A stretch of DNA of 64,000 nucleotides. It comes from a virus. A program made the position numbers and the translations under genes. The stretch is from the IMG/VR virus record IMGVR_UViG_3300030117_006323, positions 1 to 64,000 of that record, one strand, 5' to 3'. Of this stretch, positions 14,471 to 22,152 are shown piece after piece (positions within the stretch are counted from its first letter, which is position 1; every line of letters starts with the position of its first letter). A model generated the notes under the pieces. It searched no databases, was not told the origin of the DNA, and saw nothing but the letters and a program-made list of their open reading frames with translations.

Positions 14471-16854
14471 TTGTTGACCAATATTACCCAGACCATGATG
14501 GCCGGGCATGGATTTACACACGTTGGCGTGACGAAGAAGGCCATCTTGTAGAGCGCCATGTTCCACCCAAAGAGTTTGAACCGTACTTTTGGATACCCGC
14601 TAAAACAAGACCGGCTCTTGTGGAGCGTGTCATTTCACGTTACCCGGGTTCGCGTGTAGTGTGGGAGGACAGAGCCGTATCAGTACCTGACCCTGTAGAT
14701 GGAAGTACGCAACTGGTGAAGGTCATTGCACACAAACCATCTGAGATAGGGTCGATGAAGGATGAATTTCCACGGACCTATGAAGCCGATGTTCGATTCC
14801 AAGACCGATACTTGATTGACACATTCAGGGACTTCCCCAAATGGACACCTAGAGTCTGGCACTTTGATATTGAAGCCGTCTATGTAGGTACAAGACAAGA
14901 GATGTGTACTGTCATTTGCGTCAATGATTCCGTGCTCGGGTACCCCGTAGTGTTCGCTTGGAATCGGGAACAAGAAGAACTCAAGGAAAGAGGGCAGCCT
15001 TGCGCCGAGACTATGTGGGTAGAGCGGGTCGATGGATATGAACTCAGGCTCTTTGGTAGCGAAGGCGCTACGTTAGAAGCATTCCTTCAATTCATGGAGG
15101 AGTGTGACCCCGACATCCTTGTCGCACATGGTGCTAATTACTTCGACGTACCTCATCTCATTCGACGGTTAGGTGATGACTTCCGTCGCCTCTCTCCTAT
15201 TCACAAAGTCCGTAGACCCCCCAAGACCAAAGGCTACTACGGCGATACAGACCAGCCAATCCTAGGCCGCATTGTATTCGACAGTGCTTGTCGTGGTTCC
15301 ATGGGGGGCGGCTTTGAGCGCGTTTGGATGGACAGTGGGCGCGGTCAATTGCCCAATCGCAAGTTGGATACCATCGCTAGAGAGTTAGGCTTGGAGGGCA
15401 AGTTCGATGTTGATGCTAGCGATTGGTCTATCTGGGAGGGCAACCATCCTGAAATTTCTTTCTGGGACTATGTGGACTATTGTGTACAGGACGTAATCCT
15501 GCTCCGAGATATTGACAAGAGGTTGCACGCATTGGACTTCTTCCTCGCATTGCAGAGATTGTGTGGTGTCATGTTTGAATCAACACACAACGTCACCAAG
15601 TTTGCCCGTGGATTACTCAGTCGGCGAACAGATTGGAAAGCACCTACTAGGGACAAGTCAGACCGCCCGCCTCTCAAAGGGGCATACATCCCTCCACCTA
15701 CACCCGGTCGATACGAAGGGGTAGCAGTAGTGGATTACAAGGGTCTGTATCCATCTATTATTCTCAGCCACAATTTATCCTACGAGACATACTTCCATGG
15801 CCAACCCACACCCGGGCAGATAGAGTCAGGGGAAATCCATGTCTTGCCTAATGGGACAGCATGGTTACAGACGGAGAAGGGTTTACTCCCCACTATCATT
15901 GAGGAAATGTTTGCTTTACGCGATGAACTCAAAGCCAACATGAAAAACTCACAGACAGATGAAGAGAGGGATGGCTGGGATATTTTCCAGAAAGCGGTCA
16001 AACGTGTCATGGCCAGCCTGTACGGTATGTGTGGAAGCGCTGGTTATGGATGGGGCTCTTACGAAGTGGCTAGTAGTATCACGGCTGTGGGTCGTGAGAG
16101 CATCCATTTCCTATTGAATGAAGCAGAGGCCCAAGGATACAAAGCGCTCTATGGGCACACAGATAGTAGTATGATTCAGGTGCCTCTTGATGAGGCCGAA
16201 ACGCTCGCTAAGCATTTGACAGCGAGGGTGCAACAGGAATTGAATGCACCTCAACTGTTCGTAGAACTTGAAGCCTACTTCCCCTTCTGGACTGTAGCCA
16301 AAAAGAATAGGTACTTTGGGATTAAATCTTGGCCAGAAGAGGAGGCCGGGCAGATGAAAGTAGCCGGTTACGAATACAAGGCTAGTCACTCTGCTCCTCT
16401 CACCAAGGAGGTGCAACGCATTATTTTCACTCACATTAGCGAGGGCCAGAATGAACAGGAGGTATCCTCTGCGTTACGACCCTTGGCCAAGGCGGTGCTC
16501 ACGGGTGAGGTCGAATTAGACATCCTCTCATCTTGGGCTAGACTTGGTAAAGACCCTGAGAAATACAATCCATCACACACACCCAATGGGGCAAAGGCTG
16601 CTCTGTTCTTCAACAAGCACATGTCTGATGGAGTCAAGTTCAGACAGGGGGATAGTGTGCCATGGGTCTATGTGGACCACCCTGATACAAACGTAGTCGC
16701 TTACATGGATGAGTCCGATTTAGATGGATTTCAATTGGACTACCCTACGATGGTTGAGAAGTTAATCCTCTCTAAAATCACAGTATTCGATGAGGCCATG
16801 GGGTGGGACCCGAAAAGAGCGGTGGGTAAACCAGCACCGAAAAGATACTGGTGA
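14458..16854 (+). CDS. polB: Family B DNA polymerase, 798 aa
   Basis: Exonuclease motifs: Exo I FDIEAV (about residue 140), Exo II HGANYFDVPHL and Exo III YCVQDV. Polymerase motifs: A DYKGLYPSI (about residue 425), B KRVMASLYG and C YGHTDSS (about residue 564). Motif C normally reads YGDTDS. Here the first Asp is His, and motif B has Ala where Asn is usual. The catalytic Asp of motif A and the second Asp of motif C remain. It replicates the viral genome with the clamp and loader encoded nearby. Start: GTG 14458, or TTG 14467, which would overlap the upstream stop in the style of this genome. Length is normal for a compact archaeal or viral PolB. Confidence 0.95.
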   Translation: MWGLIVDQYYPDHDGRAWIYTRWRDEEGHLVERHVPPKEFEPYFWIPAKTRPALVERVISRYPGSRVVWEDRAVSVPDPVDGSTQLVKVIAHKPSEIGSMKDEFPRTYEADVRFQDRYLIDTFRDFPKWTPRVWHFDIEAVYVGTRQEMCTVICVNDSVLGYPVVFAWNREQEELKERGQPCAETMWVERVDGYELRLFGSEGATLEAFLQFMEECDPDILVAHGANYFDVPHLIRRLGDDFRRLSPIHKVRRPPKTKGYYGDTDQPILGRIVFDSACRGSMGGGFERVWMDSGRGQLPNRKLDTIARELGLEGKFDVDASDWSIWEGNHPEISFWDYVDYCVQDVILLRDIDKRLHALDFFLALQRLCGVMFESTHNVTKFARGLLSRRTDWKAPTRDKSDRPPLKGAYIPPPTPGRYEGVAVVDYKGLYPSIILSHNLSYETYFHGQPTPGQIESGEIHVLPNGTAWLQTEKGLLPTIIEEMFALRDELKANMKNSQTDEERDGWDIFQKAVKRVMASLYGMCGSAGYGWGSYEVASSITAVGRESIHFLLNEAEAQGYKALYGHTDSSMIQVPLDEAETLAKHLTARVQQELNAPQLFVELEAYFPFWTVAKKNRYFGIKSWPEEEAGQMKVAGYEYKASHSAPLTKEVQRIIFTHISEGQNEQEVSSALRPLAKAVLTGEVELDILSSWARLGKDPEKYNPSHTPNGAKAALFFNKHMSDGVKFRQGDSVPWVYVDHPDTNVVAYMDESDLDGFQLDYPTMVEKLILSKITVFDEAMGWDPKRAVGKPAPKRYW

Positions 16855-16855
16855 C

Positions 16856-16872
16856 CCTTTAAGAAGCAATAA
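16856..16872 (+). promoter_or_regulatory. TTTAAG motif, copy D
   Basis: CCTTTAAGAAGCAATAAG directly after the polymerase stop, about 30 bases before ATG 16886. It is the least conserved of the five copies (AAGAAGC instead of AAGAACC). Confidence 0.4.
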
Positions 16873-16885
16873 GATAGGTGATAGC

Positions 16886-17119
16886 ATGATGAAAGATAAA
16901 GACGATATTGTTCAGGACGTTAGCCCATGGGGTGGTACGTTCAAGGCAAAAGAACCTAACCCATTGACCTGTAATTCGTGGGAGAAGGCATTCTGCTTAG
17001 AGCAGAGATTAGATACAGACCCAGAGAGCATGCTTACCGCAGACCCAAACATATTGCAATGCCCACTCTGTGGATTCACGATACCACTTGAACCTGTAGA
17101 AGAGGAGGCGAGTGAATGA
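16886..17119 (+). CDS. Small cysteine-containing protein, 77 aa
   Basis: Starts at ATG 16886 with AGGTGA upstream. The frame is also open further back into the polymerase gene, but that extension lacks a ribosome-binding site and would overlap polB. Acidic, with C-terminal NILQCPLCGFTIPLEP, a C-x-x-CG zinc knuckle, and two more cysteines upstream (CNSWEKAFC). Ends EEEASE, whose codons hold the ribosome-binding site of the next gene (same junction as at 104-120). Function unknown. Confidence 0.65.
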   Translation: MMKDKDDIVQDVSPWGGTFKAKEPNPLTCNSWEKAFCLEQRLDTDPESMLTADPNILQCPLCGFTIPLEPVEEEASE

Positions 17120-17337
17120 AATGGCTTGACAAATTTAGGAAGAAGCCAGAAGTATCTAAACGCCGTTACTACTGCCAGTGTGGTGGTATCGAAACAAGGC
17201 AAACGACTCTAGACGAATGGGACCCACACATGTTCCGCCCAGAAAAACAACAAGTCATCTGGGAATACATACCATCTGAAACAACGGAACGAGTAGGTAT
17301 GAAAAGCGATAAGCGTAGATACAGGGGGAACATTTGA
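17116..17337 (+). CDS. Small basic protein with PCNA-binding-like motif, 73 aa
   Basis: ATG 17116 overlaps the previous stop. Basic N-terminus (KWLDKFRKKPEVSKRRYYCQC) and a short segment RQTTLDEW at 17197-17220, close to the PCNA-interacting peptide Q-x-x-L-x-x-aromatic-aromatic. A near copy, RQTTLDEYY, is in the protein at 18375. Two cysteines (CQC) only. A role as a clamp-associated protein is inferred from this motif alone. Ends GGNI, overlapping the next gene by one base (TGATG). Confidence 0.6.
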   Translation: MKWLDKFRKKPEVSKRRYYCQCGGIETRQTTLDEWDPHMFRPEKQQVIWEYIPSETTERVGMKSDKRRYRGNI

Positions 17338-17450
17338 TGAAGTGCGAAGTTGAATCTTGTCGCGCTCAGAGACATCCGGGCAAGCGTAGATGCCTAAGTT
17401 GCTTTGTCATGGGAAGGAGGGGTGATGTTGGACACAGCCAAACAAAGTAA
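17337..17450 (+). CDS. Zinc-binding microprotein, 37 aa
   Basis: ATG 17337 shares one base with the stop of the previous gene (TGATG). Sequence MKCEVESC then KRRCLSCFVMG gives two cysteine pairs with a basic spacer, like a minimal zinc ribbon. It overlaps the following nuclease gene by 26 bases, which is more than usual here, so it may be only a translational coupling frame. It is the sixth cysteine-pair microprotein in the window. Confidence 0.45.
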   Translation: MKCEVESCRAQRHPGKRRCLSCFVMGRRGDVGHSQTK

Positions 17451-18378
17451 AATCTCTACATACGCATGGTCCCCGGATGATGACTCCGGTATGATTCTCC
17501 GTGTCACCAAGTCCGCTTTGGGTACTTTCAATTGGTGTAAGAAACAGTATGAGTTTGAGAAAATGATGGGCCTGCGGGGTCTAACTCAGCCTCATCATAT
17601 CCGTGGAGTTAATTTACACAACGCACTAGAAGAATTCTATGAGCGCATTGACACCGATGTAGTGCTTGAAGCATTAGATGCCGGGCTAAAGCAGAAGGCC
17701 TTGGCTCTCGTCTATGCTGCGTTCCCACCTCCTGAAGAATTACATCGACACGAAGAGGATGAAGCATCTGGAACCACTGTGTTACAGTATGGTGAAGGAG
17801 ATGGTATCAGGACACTAGCAGAGTGGGAACTGGAACGAATAGAAATCACCAGAGGTGAAGAGTTCATGCCGGTCGGGAACGAACAGTGGGTCGATGTAGT
17901 CACTGAAATCGAAGTGGATGGTCAAGTAGTACCTATCGAAATTCGTGGGTTCATTGACCGCATCTTCCGCGATGAGGCTGGTGGTCTTGCGTTGATGGAA
18001 TTAAAGAGCGGTAAGTGGAAGGGCAGCAAGGTGTCCAGCATGCGACAAGAATTAGCCGTGTACAAATTCCTGCTCGATGAGAAACGCAAAACACCCGAAG
18101 GGAAATTGTGGTTAGCGGAACGTGGTTTGGATGCACCAGTCACGCATTGGGGCTGGAGGTTCCCTATGGGTGACATCAATGGAGGCGATGGACCGCACTG
18201 GGACTATGAGCCTGTGAAGAAGCAGAGCATGAATGCAATGATGAAGAGGTTGAAAGACCTCATTCGTGCTCACTTGAAACAAGAGTTCCCCCCTGTGGCT
18301 GATGCATTCAAGTGTTCATTCTGTGACCAAATGTCTTACTGCCCAGCGTGGGCCCATGAAATGGAGGAAGGATTATGA
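17425..18378 (+). CDS. RecB/Cas4-like PD-(D/E)XK nuclease, 317 aa
   Basis: Motifs in order: GVNLHNALEEFY (the G-x-x-x-H motif of RecB/AddB nucleases), GFIDRIF (catalytic Asp), ALMELKSGKWKG (E-x-K) and MRQELAVYKFLL (the Q-x-x-x-Y helix). Cysteines at FNWCKKQYEFE and C-terminal CSFCDQMSYCPAW are positioned like those that hold a 4Fe-4S cluster in Cas4/AddB nucleases. Role is likely end resection or genome processing. ATG 17425 follows GGAAGGAGGGGTG, a very strong ribosome-binding site. The frame is open further back but without signals. Overlaps the next gene by ATGA. Confidence 0.88.
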   Translation: MLDTAKQSKISTYAWSPDDDSGMILRVTKSALGTFNWCKKQYEFEKMMGLRGLTQPHHIRGVNLHNALEEFYERIDTDVVLEALDAGLKQKALALVYAAFPPPEELHRHEEDEASGTTVLQYGEGDGIRTLAEWELERIEITRGEEFMPVGNEQWVDVVTEIEVDGQVVPIEIRGFIDRIFRDEAGGLALMELKSGKWKGSKVSSMRQELAVYKFLLDEKRKTPEGKLWLAERGLDAPVTHWGWRFPMGDINGGDGPHWDYEPVKKQSMNAMMKRLKDLIRAHLKQEFPPVADAFKCSFCDQMSYCPAWAHEMEEGL

Positions 18379-18707
18379 CGCTAGAAAGCACAAAGACATC
18401 TATTGAAACCACTCTTAATTTTCTGCTAGAGTGTGGCTCTCTTCAATTGAAAATTATGCCATTGAAATCTGGAGTTACGTGGCAAGGATTCATCGAAAGA
18501 CAAACAACATTGGATGAATACTATGACGTACTCGATTATCCAGACAGTCTACAAGGTCCCCCTGAAATCACCATCCACCTCAATAGCAAACTGCTGAAAG
18601 AGAAGGAAGAATTGAGTGAGGCCATACGTGAGATGTGTGAGTATGTCCAAGTCATCAATGGTAAAGGATGGTGTGAGCCAGTTCAGAGAGGGCGGTATTT
18701 CGCATGA
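18375..18707 (+). CDS. Uncharacterised protein with PCNA-binding-like box, 110 aa
   Basis: Contains IERQTTLDEYYDV (the eight-residue core at 18501-18524), a full match to the archaeal PCNA-interacting consensus Q-x-x-L-x-x-aromatic-aromatic. The remainder is a mix of beta (LQLKIMPLKSGVTWQGF) and helix (LNSKLLKEKEELSEAIREM, then YVQV). No enzyme motif. It lies between nuclease and primase, so it may be an adaptor that brings one of them to the clamp. This is inference from motif and context. Confidence 0.65.
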   Translation: MTLESTKTSIETTLNFLLECGSLQLKIMPLKSGVTWQGFIERQTTLDEYYDVLDYPDSLQGPPEITIHLNSKLLKEKEELSEAIREMCEYVQVINGKGWCEPVQRGRYFA

Positions 18708-19942
18708 GTTTTTTCACATGGGATTTCCCAAGAGAAGTCTTAGACATTCAGGCTTCAGGTGCTAAAGGCTTCAGAAGATTAGTGGCTAATTCATCTGCAC
18801 TTGAAAGATACTGGGCAGGTAAGAATGGTTTAGCCAACGCTTACATGACAGTCTATGGGTACCGGGCAACACGCCCTCCTAAGCACCACCGCTGTGATTA
18901 CAACACACCAATCATACGCCACTTTGTTATGGATTTTGATTGCAAAGACTTCCGTACACACAAACCTGTCGAGATGGATGTCCCGCTTTCACAGGTCAGA
19001 GAATTACATACCTTTCTCATGGAGGCCGACATTAAACATGCCGTCTGGTTCAGCGGCGGGGGATTCCATGTTTGGGTAATGCTCGATGAATCACACATGC
19101 CTATGAGTGGCAGAGAAGTATCTCGCGTCAAAGAAGCAGGTCGTCGTGTGCTCTCTCTTTGGGAGTCCAAGTTTGGTTTGACCTGCTCTGACCCTGCTGT
19201 TCCATTTGATACATCCGGGATGATTCGTATCCCTAATTCTTACAACGACAAGAAGGGACTTTGGTCTATCCCATTGACAAGCAAGGAAATCATGGAATGC
19301 GAACCAGAGCAGATTATGGAAATCGCTCTTAATCCTAGGCGGGGTGTATTCTCATACGGTGAGAAAGGAGTTGAGTTACAAATCAGAGAAGTCGCTCCTA
19401 CACCGTTCAAATCAAGCACACCTAAGTTGGACATTGCGACAGCCCAAATGGATGGTGTCAAAATCCTGCCCTGTCTAAATGCAGTCGCGTGCCAAGAGGG
19501 GAATCCTGACCACTTCCCTCGCGTTTATCTCGCTCAGTTCTTATTGCACAGATTACGTTGGTTCCATCCTAGGACTAGCCAGAGTCCAGAGGAAAGGAGG
19601 AAGGCCGTGGAAAAGGTGGTTCAATTCATGGGCTCCCTAGGTTGGGCTGATTGGGATGAGGCGGTGACAACCAAGCATGTTCAACACATCGCAGAGAAAT
19701 ATGATGAGCACCCTACCTGCGCCACATTGTTCTCCAAGGGCTATTGTTTAGGCAAATGTCAATACCACGATGGGACAGGCATCGGACATGCGGCTCACAT
19801 TGAAGGGAGTGTTGGAGGGGAGCGCAGTATTATCTCTTCTAGCAATGGCTCTTCTATGGTGGGGGGCCCTGTGGGCACTACTAGTTATCCTGTGGCCCTT
19901 GGAACGCGCTTACCTTTGGTGGAAGGGGGCTTGAGACAATAG
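18704..19942 (+). CDS. priS: Archaeal-type primase, PriS fused to a PriL-like Fe-S domain, 412 aa
   Basis: N-terminal archaeo-eukaryotic primase core: VMDFDCKD (the D-x-D metal site, residues ~75-82), WFSGGGFHVWV (the S-G-x-G-x-H motif, ~105-115) and a MIRIPNSYNDKKGLW segment carrying the third motif. The C-terminal part (~260-365) has PCLNAV, PTCATL, YCLGKC, four cysteines in the arrangement that holds the 4Fe-4S cluster of PriL. Both activities in one chain is known for some archaeal plasmids and viruses. The last ~45 residues are Ser/Gly-rich and look disordered. It overlaps the next gene by ATAG. Confidence 0.88.
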   Translation: MSFFTWDFPREVLDIQASGAKGFRRLVANSSALERYWAGKNGLANAYMTVYGYRATRPPKHHRCDYNTPIIRHFVMDFDCKDFRTHKPVEMDVPLSQVRELHTFLMEADIKHAVWFSGGGFHVWVMLDESHMPMSGREVSRVKEAGRRVLSLWESKFGLTCSDPAVPFDTSGMIRIPNSYNDKKGLWSIPLTSKEIMECEPEQIMEIALNPRRGVFSYGEKGVELQIREVAPTPFKSSTPKLDIATAQMDGVKILPCLNAVACQEGNPDHFPRVYLAQFLLHRLRWFHPRTSQSPEERRKAVEKVVQFMGSLGWADWDEAVTTKHVQHIAEKYDEHPTCATLFSKGYCLGKCQYHDGTGIGHAAHIEGSVGGERSIISSSNGSSMVGGPVGTTSYPVALGTRLPLVEGGLRQ

Positions 19943-20646
19943 TCCGAGCGCCCGTTCTGTTCATAGATTCAAATGAACGCGGACCCCTCTGCAATGCAGT
20001 CGAAAGAAGCGCCGAAAAACAAGGCATCACAATCGTCAGAAAGAATCTACCTGTAGGTGATTATCTCTCAGGTAATTCTGTTATCGAAGCGAAGAGCATT
20101 GGTGACTTATTCCAATCATCGCATTCAGGTCATCTATGGAGGCAACTGGATAACATGGATGCGAACTATGACCGATTCTTCTTGGTTGTCCATGGGACCA
20201 TATCCAAATATCTAGCCATGGCTAAAAATAATGGTAAGAAAACATCCTATTCTAGAGTGCAGAGTGAACTCACAGGGACACTAGCGAGAATCATGGCTGA
20301 CTTTGATTGCCAAGTATTCTGTACAGCGACACACAGTGAAGCCGCTATGTTCATCACCAAATTACACAGTAAGACACACAAGTCTGCCAGTAGACATGGG
20401 GCTAAGGCATTGCGGAGGGTGTCCACAAATGATGTACGAGCAGACATGCTACTCACGATACCCGGATTCGGGCCTGACCTCGTAGATAAGTTGCTAGACA
20501 GATGTGGCTCTATTGAAGAGATGATGCATGAGAAATCACTGAAGGAAGTACGTGGGCTCGGAGGTACGTTGCGGGCTAGGCTGATTGATGTCTTGACCAA
20601 AGAGGAACCTGTTCTCATTGAGCGTAAAACACGCTTGAAATCATAG
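19939..20646 (+). CDS. ERCC4/XPF-type nuclease with HhH tail; apparent AUA start, 235 aa
   Basis: The nuclease domain is complete only if read from about 19939: FIDSNERGPL, then LPVGDYLSGNSVIEAKSIGDLF (compare the XPF family GD-x-x-x-x-ERK), LWRQLDNMDANYDRFFLVVHG, then a double helix-hairpin-helix (LTIPGFGPDLVDKLL and VRGLGGTLRARL). The ERK motif reads EAK. The first ATG, at 20155, would remove the catalytic half. No ATG, GTG or TTG exists in the frame between stop TAG 19882 and 20152. ATA at 19939-19941 overlaps the primase stop as ATAG, with GGAAGGGGG upstream, exactly like the ATGA junctions elsewhere. Confidence 0.8.
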   Translation: MVRAPVLFIDSNERGPLCNAVERSAEKQGITIVRKNLPVGDYLSGNSVIEAKSIGDLFQSSHSGHLWRQLDNMDANYDRFFLVVHGTISKYLAMAKNNGKKTSYSRVQSELTGTLARIMADFDCQVFCTATHSEAAMFITKLHSKTHKSASRHGAKALRRVSTNDVRADMLLTIPGFGPDLVDKLLDRCGSIEEMMHEKSLKEVRGLGGTLRARLIDVLTKEEPVLIERKTRLKS

Positions 20647-20647
20647 G

Positions 20648-20684
20648 TAGGTTTATGTATTGCCTCCGCCGCGAGGCAAACCTA
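20648..20684. repeat. Hairpin after the nuclease gene
   Basis: TTGCCTC (20660-20666) pairs with GAGGCAA (20673-20679) around the loop CGCCGC, extended by TAGGT (20648-20652) with ACCTA (20680-20684) after a seven-base bulge. It sits between a gene end and a TTTAAG motif, so a terminator or a binding site is likely. Confidence 0.65.
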
Positions 20685-20686
20685 AC

Positions 20687-20703
20687 CCTTTAAGAACCGA
20701 CAA
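20687..20703 (+). promoter_or_regulatory. TTTAAG motif, copy E
   Basis: CCTTTAAGAACCGACAACA directly after the hairpin and 41 bases before ATG 20728, 26 before the alternative TTG 20713. This is the only copy lying fully outside coding sequence, which supports a regulatory role. Confidence 0.5.
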
Positions 20704-20727
20704 CAGAAATAATTGCGAGTTGAGAAA

Positions 20728-22152
20728 ATGGTAAAACACTACACAGATTACGCAGTTGTTCAGAAGTACCCTGTCATTAAGGGTTACCTAGACCACTACC
20801 GAAGGGTATCCAAAAACAATGACATCCCGGGCTTCCTATCCTTCTTCTTTGTCCAAGGTCAATTGACTGCACCTTTCGTGCGCATTCCTATGGACGACAT
20901 ACATCTAGACACACGCATCCATGTGTTTTGGATTCAGGGCAGTCGTACTGGTAAATCTATCTCATGGGGTTTCGTGGCTAAGATGCTACGTGAACTCGAC
21001 TTAACACCTGAAGTGTACACAGAAGGCACAGATGCAGGTCTGATTGGTGGATGGGATAGAGAGGAGACTGACGAAGGAATCCAACTGACAATTAAAGAAG
21101 GCTTGCTCGCAGGGCATAAAGCCCTCAATTTTGACGAGGGTAGCGTGTTGCTGAAGCCGGGTAAGTTTAGCCAGAACACAGTCCTGTACCTACAGACAGC
21201 ATGTAACCCGATTGGGAGCGAAGAGAACACGCTCAAAAAACACACGAAGGATGGTCCTATCGAATTGGAATCCATGGTGTCTTTATGGATTACAACTTAT
21301 CCTCCTAACGGGGTAAAGGAGTATGTTTTGAACAAAGGTATCTTTCAGCGAGTCCTCTTGTTCTGGCGGAACTGGACAATGGACATGCGAAAGGGCATTA
21401 GCGAAGAGCGCGCTATCCTACCGTGGGGTGAGTCTAGTGAAGCCACAATGGAACTGACAGACATCGTTGAATATTTCAAAGAACTCCAAGGTGCTCTGAC
21501 TAGTCGCGTGCTTTCATTCCCTTACGAAGGTGAGGGTGATTTGAAAGGCACGAAGTTGGATATTCTTCAATGGGAAGGATTGGACAGGAGTGAGCAAGAA
21601 AAGCATGTCCAACGCATCGCACGAAAACTCTTCACCAAGGATGAGACTTTCAACGGAAGTATGCTCGATGCTGTAGACGCTTACTATTCAATGGTACGAG
21701 GCATGGACCCAAAACTGGGCGAGGTTGTTGCCTCTTTCATTCCCGGTGTAGTCAACTATACCATCATCCTCTCTACGCATTTGGCTATGGTCGAAGGCGT
21801 CTGGAAGGTAACGGGTGACCACGTACACATGGCTACTGAAATTTTGTATGACCTGTTCCAGAATCTTATCCTCTGGTTGGAGGAAGAGGTTGAAGTAGGG
21901 GCGAAGGCCGGAGAGCGCCGTAGCAGAGAAGCCGCATGGAAGGAAGGCTTCGCTAAGTGTGAGAAGTATGACTTGGATGATAGGCGTGGAGATGGCTGGG
22001 TCCGCAAAAGTCAATTGCTTGAAAAGTATGGGCAAGCACAGAACCTATCGAGGAACTCTTGCTTTACGCACTTTGAAAGAGGTGGATACATGTTCAATGT
22101 CACAAGAGAAGGGCCTTCGATATACGTCCGTCTGAAGGAGGATTATTCATGA
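20728..22152 (+). CDS. P-loop ATPase, candidate replicative helicase, 474 aa
   Basis: Walker A is WIQGSRTGKSIS (G-x-x-x-x-G-K-S) near residue 75. A Walker B-like ALNFDEGSVLL follows about 60 residues later, then a sensor-like stretch VSLWITTYPPNG and an arginine in GIFQRVLLFWRNW. The C-terminal 60 residues read like a winged helix (VRKSQLLEKYGQAQNLSRNSCFTHFERGG). This layout fits DUF3987- or MCM/D5-type helicases encoded beside primases. It may therefore be the viral replicative helicase, but the exact family is not certain. TTG 20713 gives five more residues. Overlaps the next gene by ATGA. Confidence 0.7.
   Translation: MVKHYTDYAVVQKYPVIKGYLDHYRRVSKNNDIPGFLSFFFVQGQLTAPFVRIPMDDIHLDTRIHVFWIQGSRTGKSISWGFVAKMLRELDLTPEVYTEGTDAGLIGGWDREETDEGIQLTIKEGLLAGHKALNFDEGSVLLKPGKFSQNTVLYLQTACNPIGSEENTLKKHTKDGPIELESMVSLWITTYPPNGVKEYVLNKGIFQRVLLFWRNWTMDMRKGISEERAILPWGESSEATMELTDIVEYFKELQGALTSRVLSFPYEGEGDLKGTKLDILQWEGLDRSEQEKHVQRIARKLFTKDETFNGSMLDAVDAYYSMVRGMDPKLGEVVASFIPGVVNYTIILSTHLAMVEGVWKVTGDHVHMATEILYDLFQNLILWLEEEVEVGAKAGERRSREAAWKEGFAKCEKYDLDDRRGDGWVRKSQLLEKYGQAQNLSRNSCFTHFERGGYMFNVTREGPSIYVRLKEDYS

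Noticed and set aside
16790-16885. N-terminal extension of the small gene at 16886 into the polymerase gene
   Set aside because: The extension reads the polymerase end in another frame and has no ribosome-binding site. ATG 16886 has AGGTGA upstream.
20155-20646. Nuclease gene starting at the first ATG (163 residues)
   Set aside because: This start removes the catalytic D and GD-x-EAK region, which is plainly coded upstream in the same frame.
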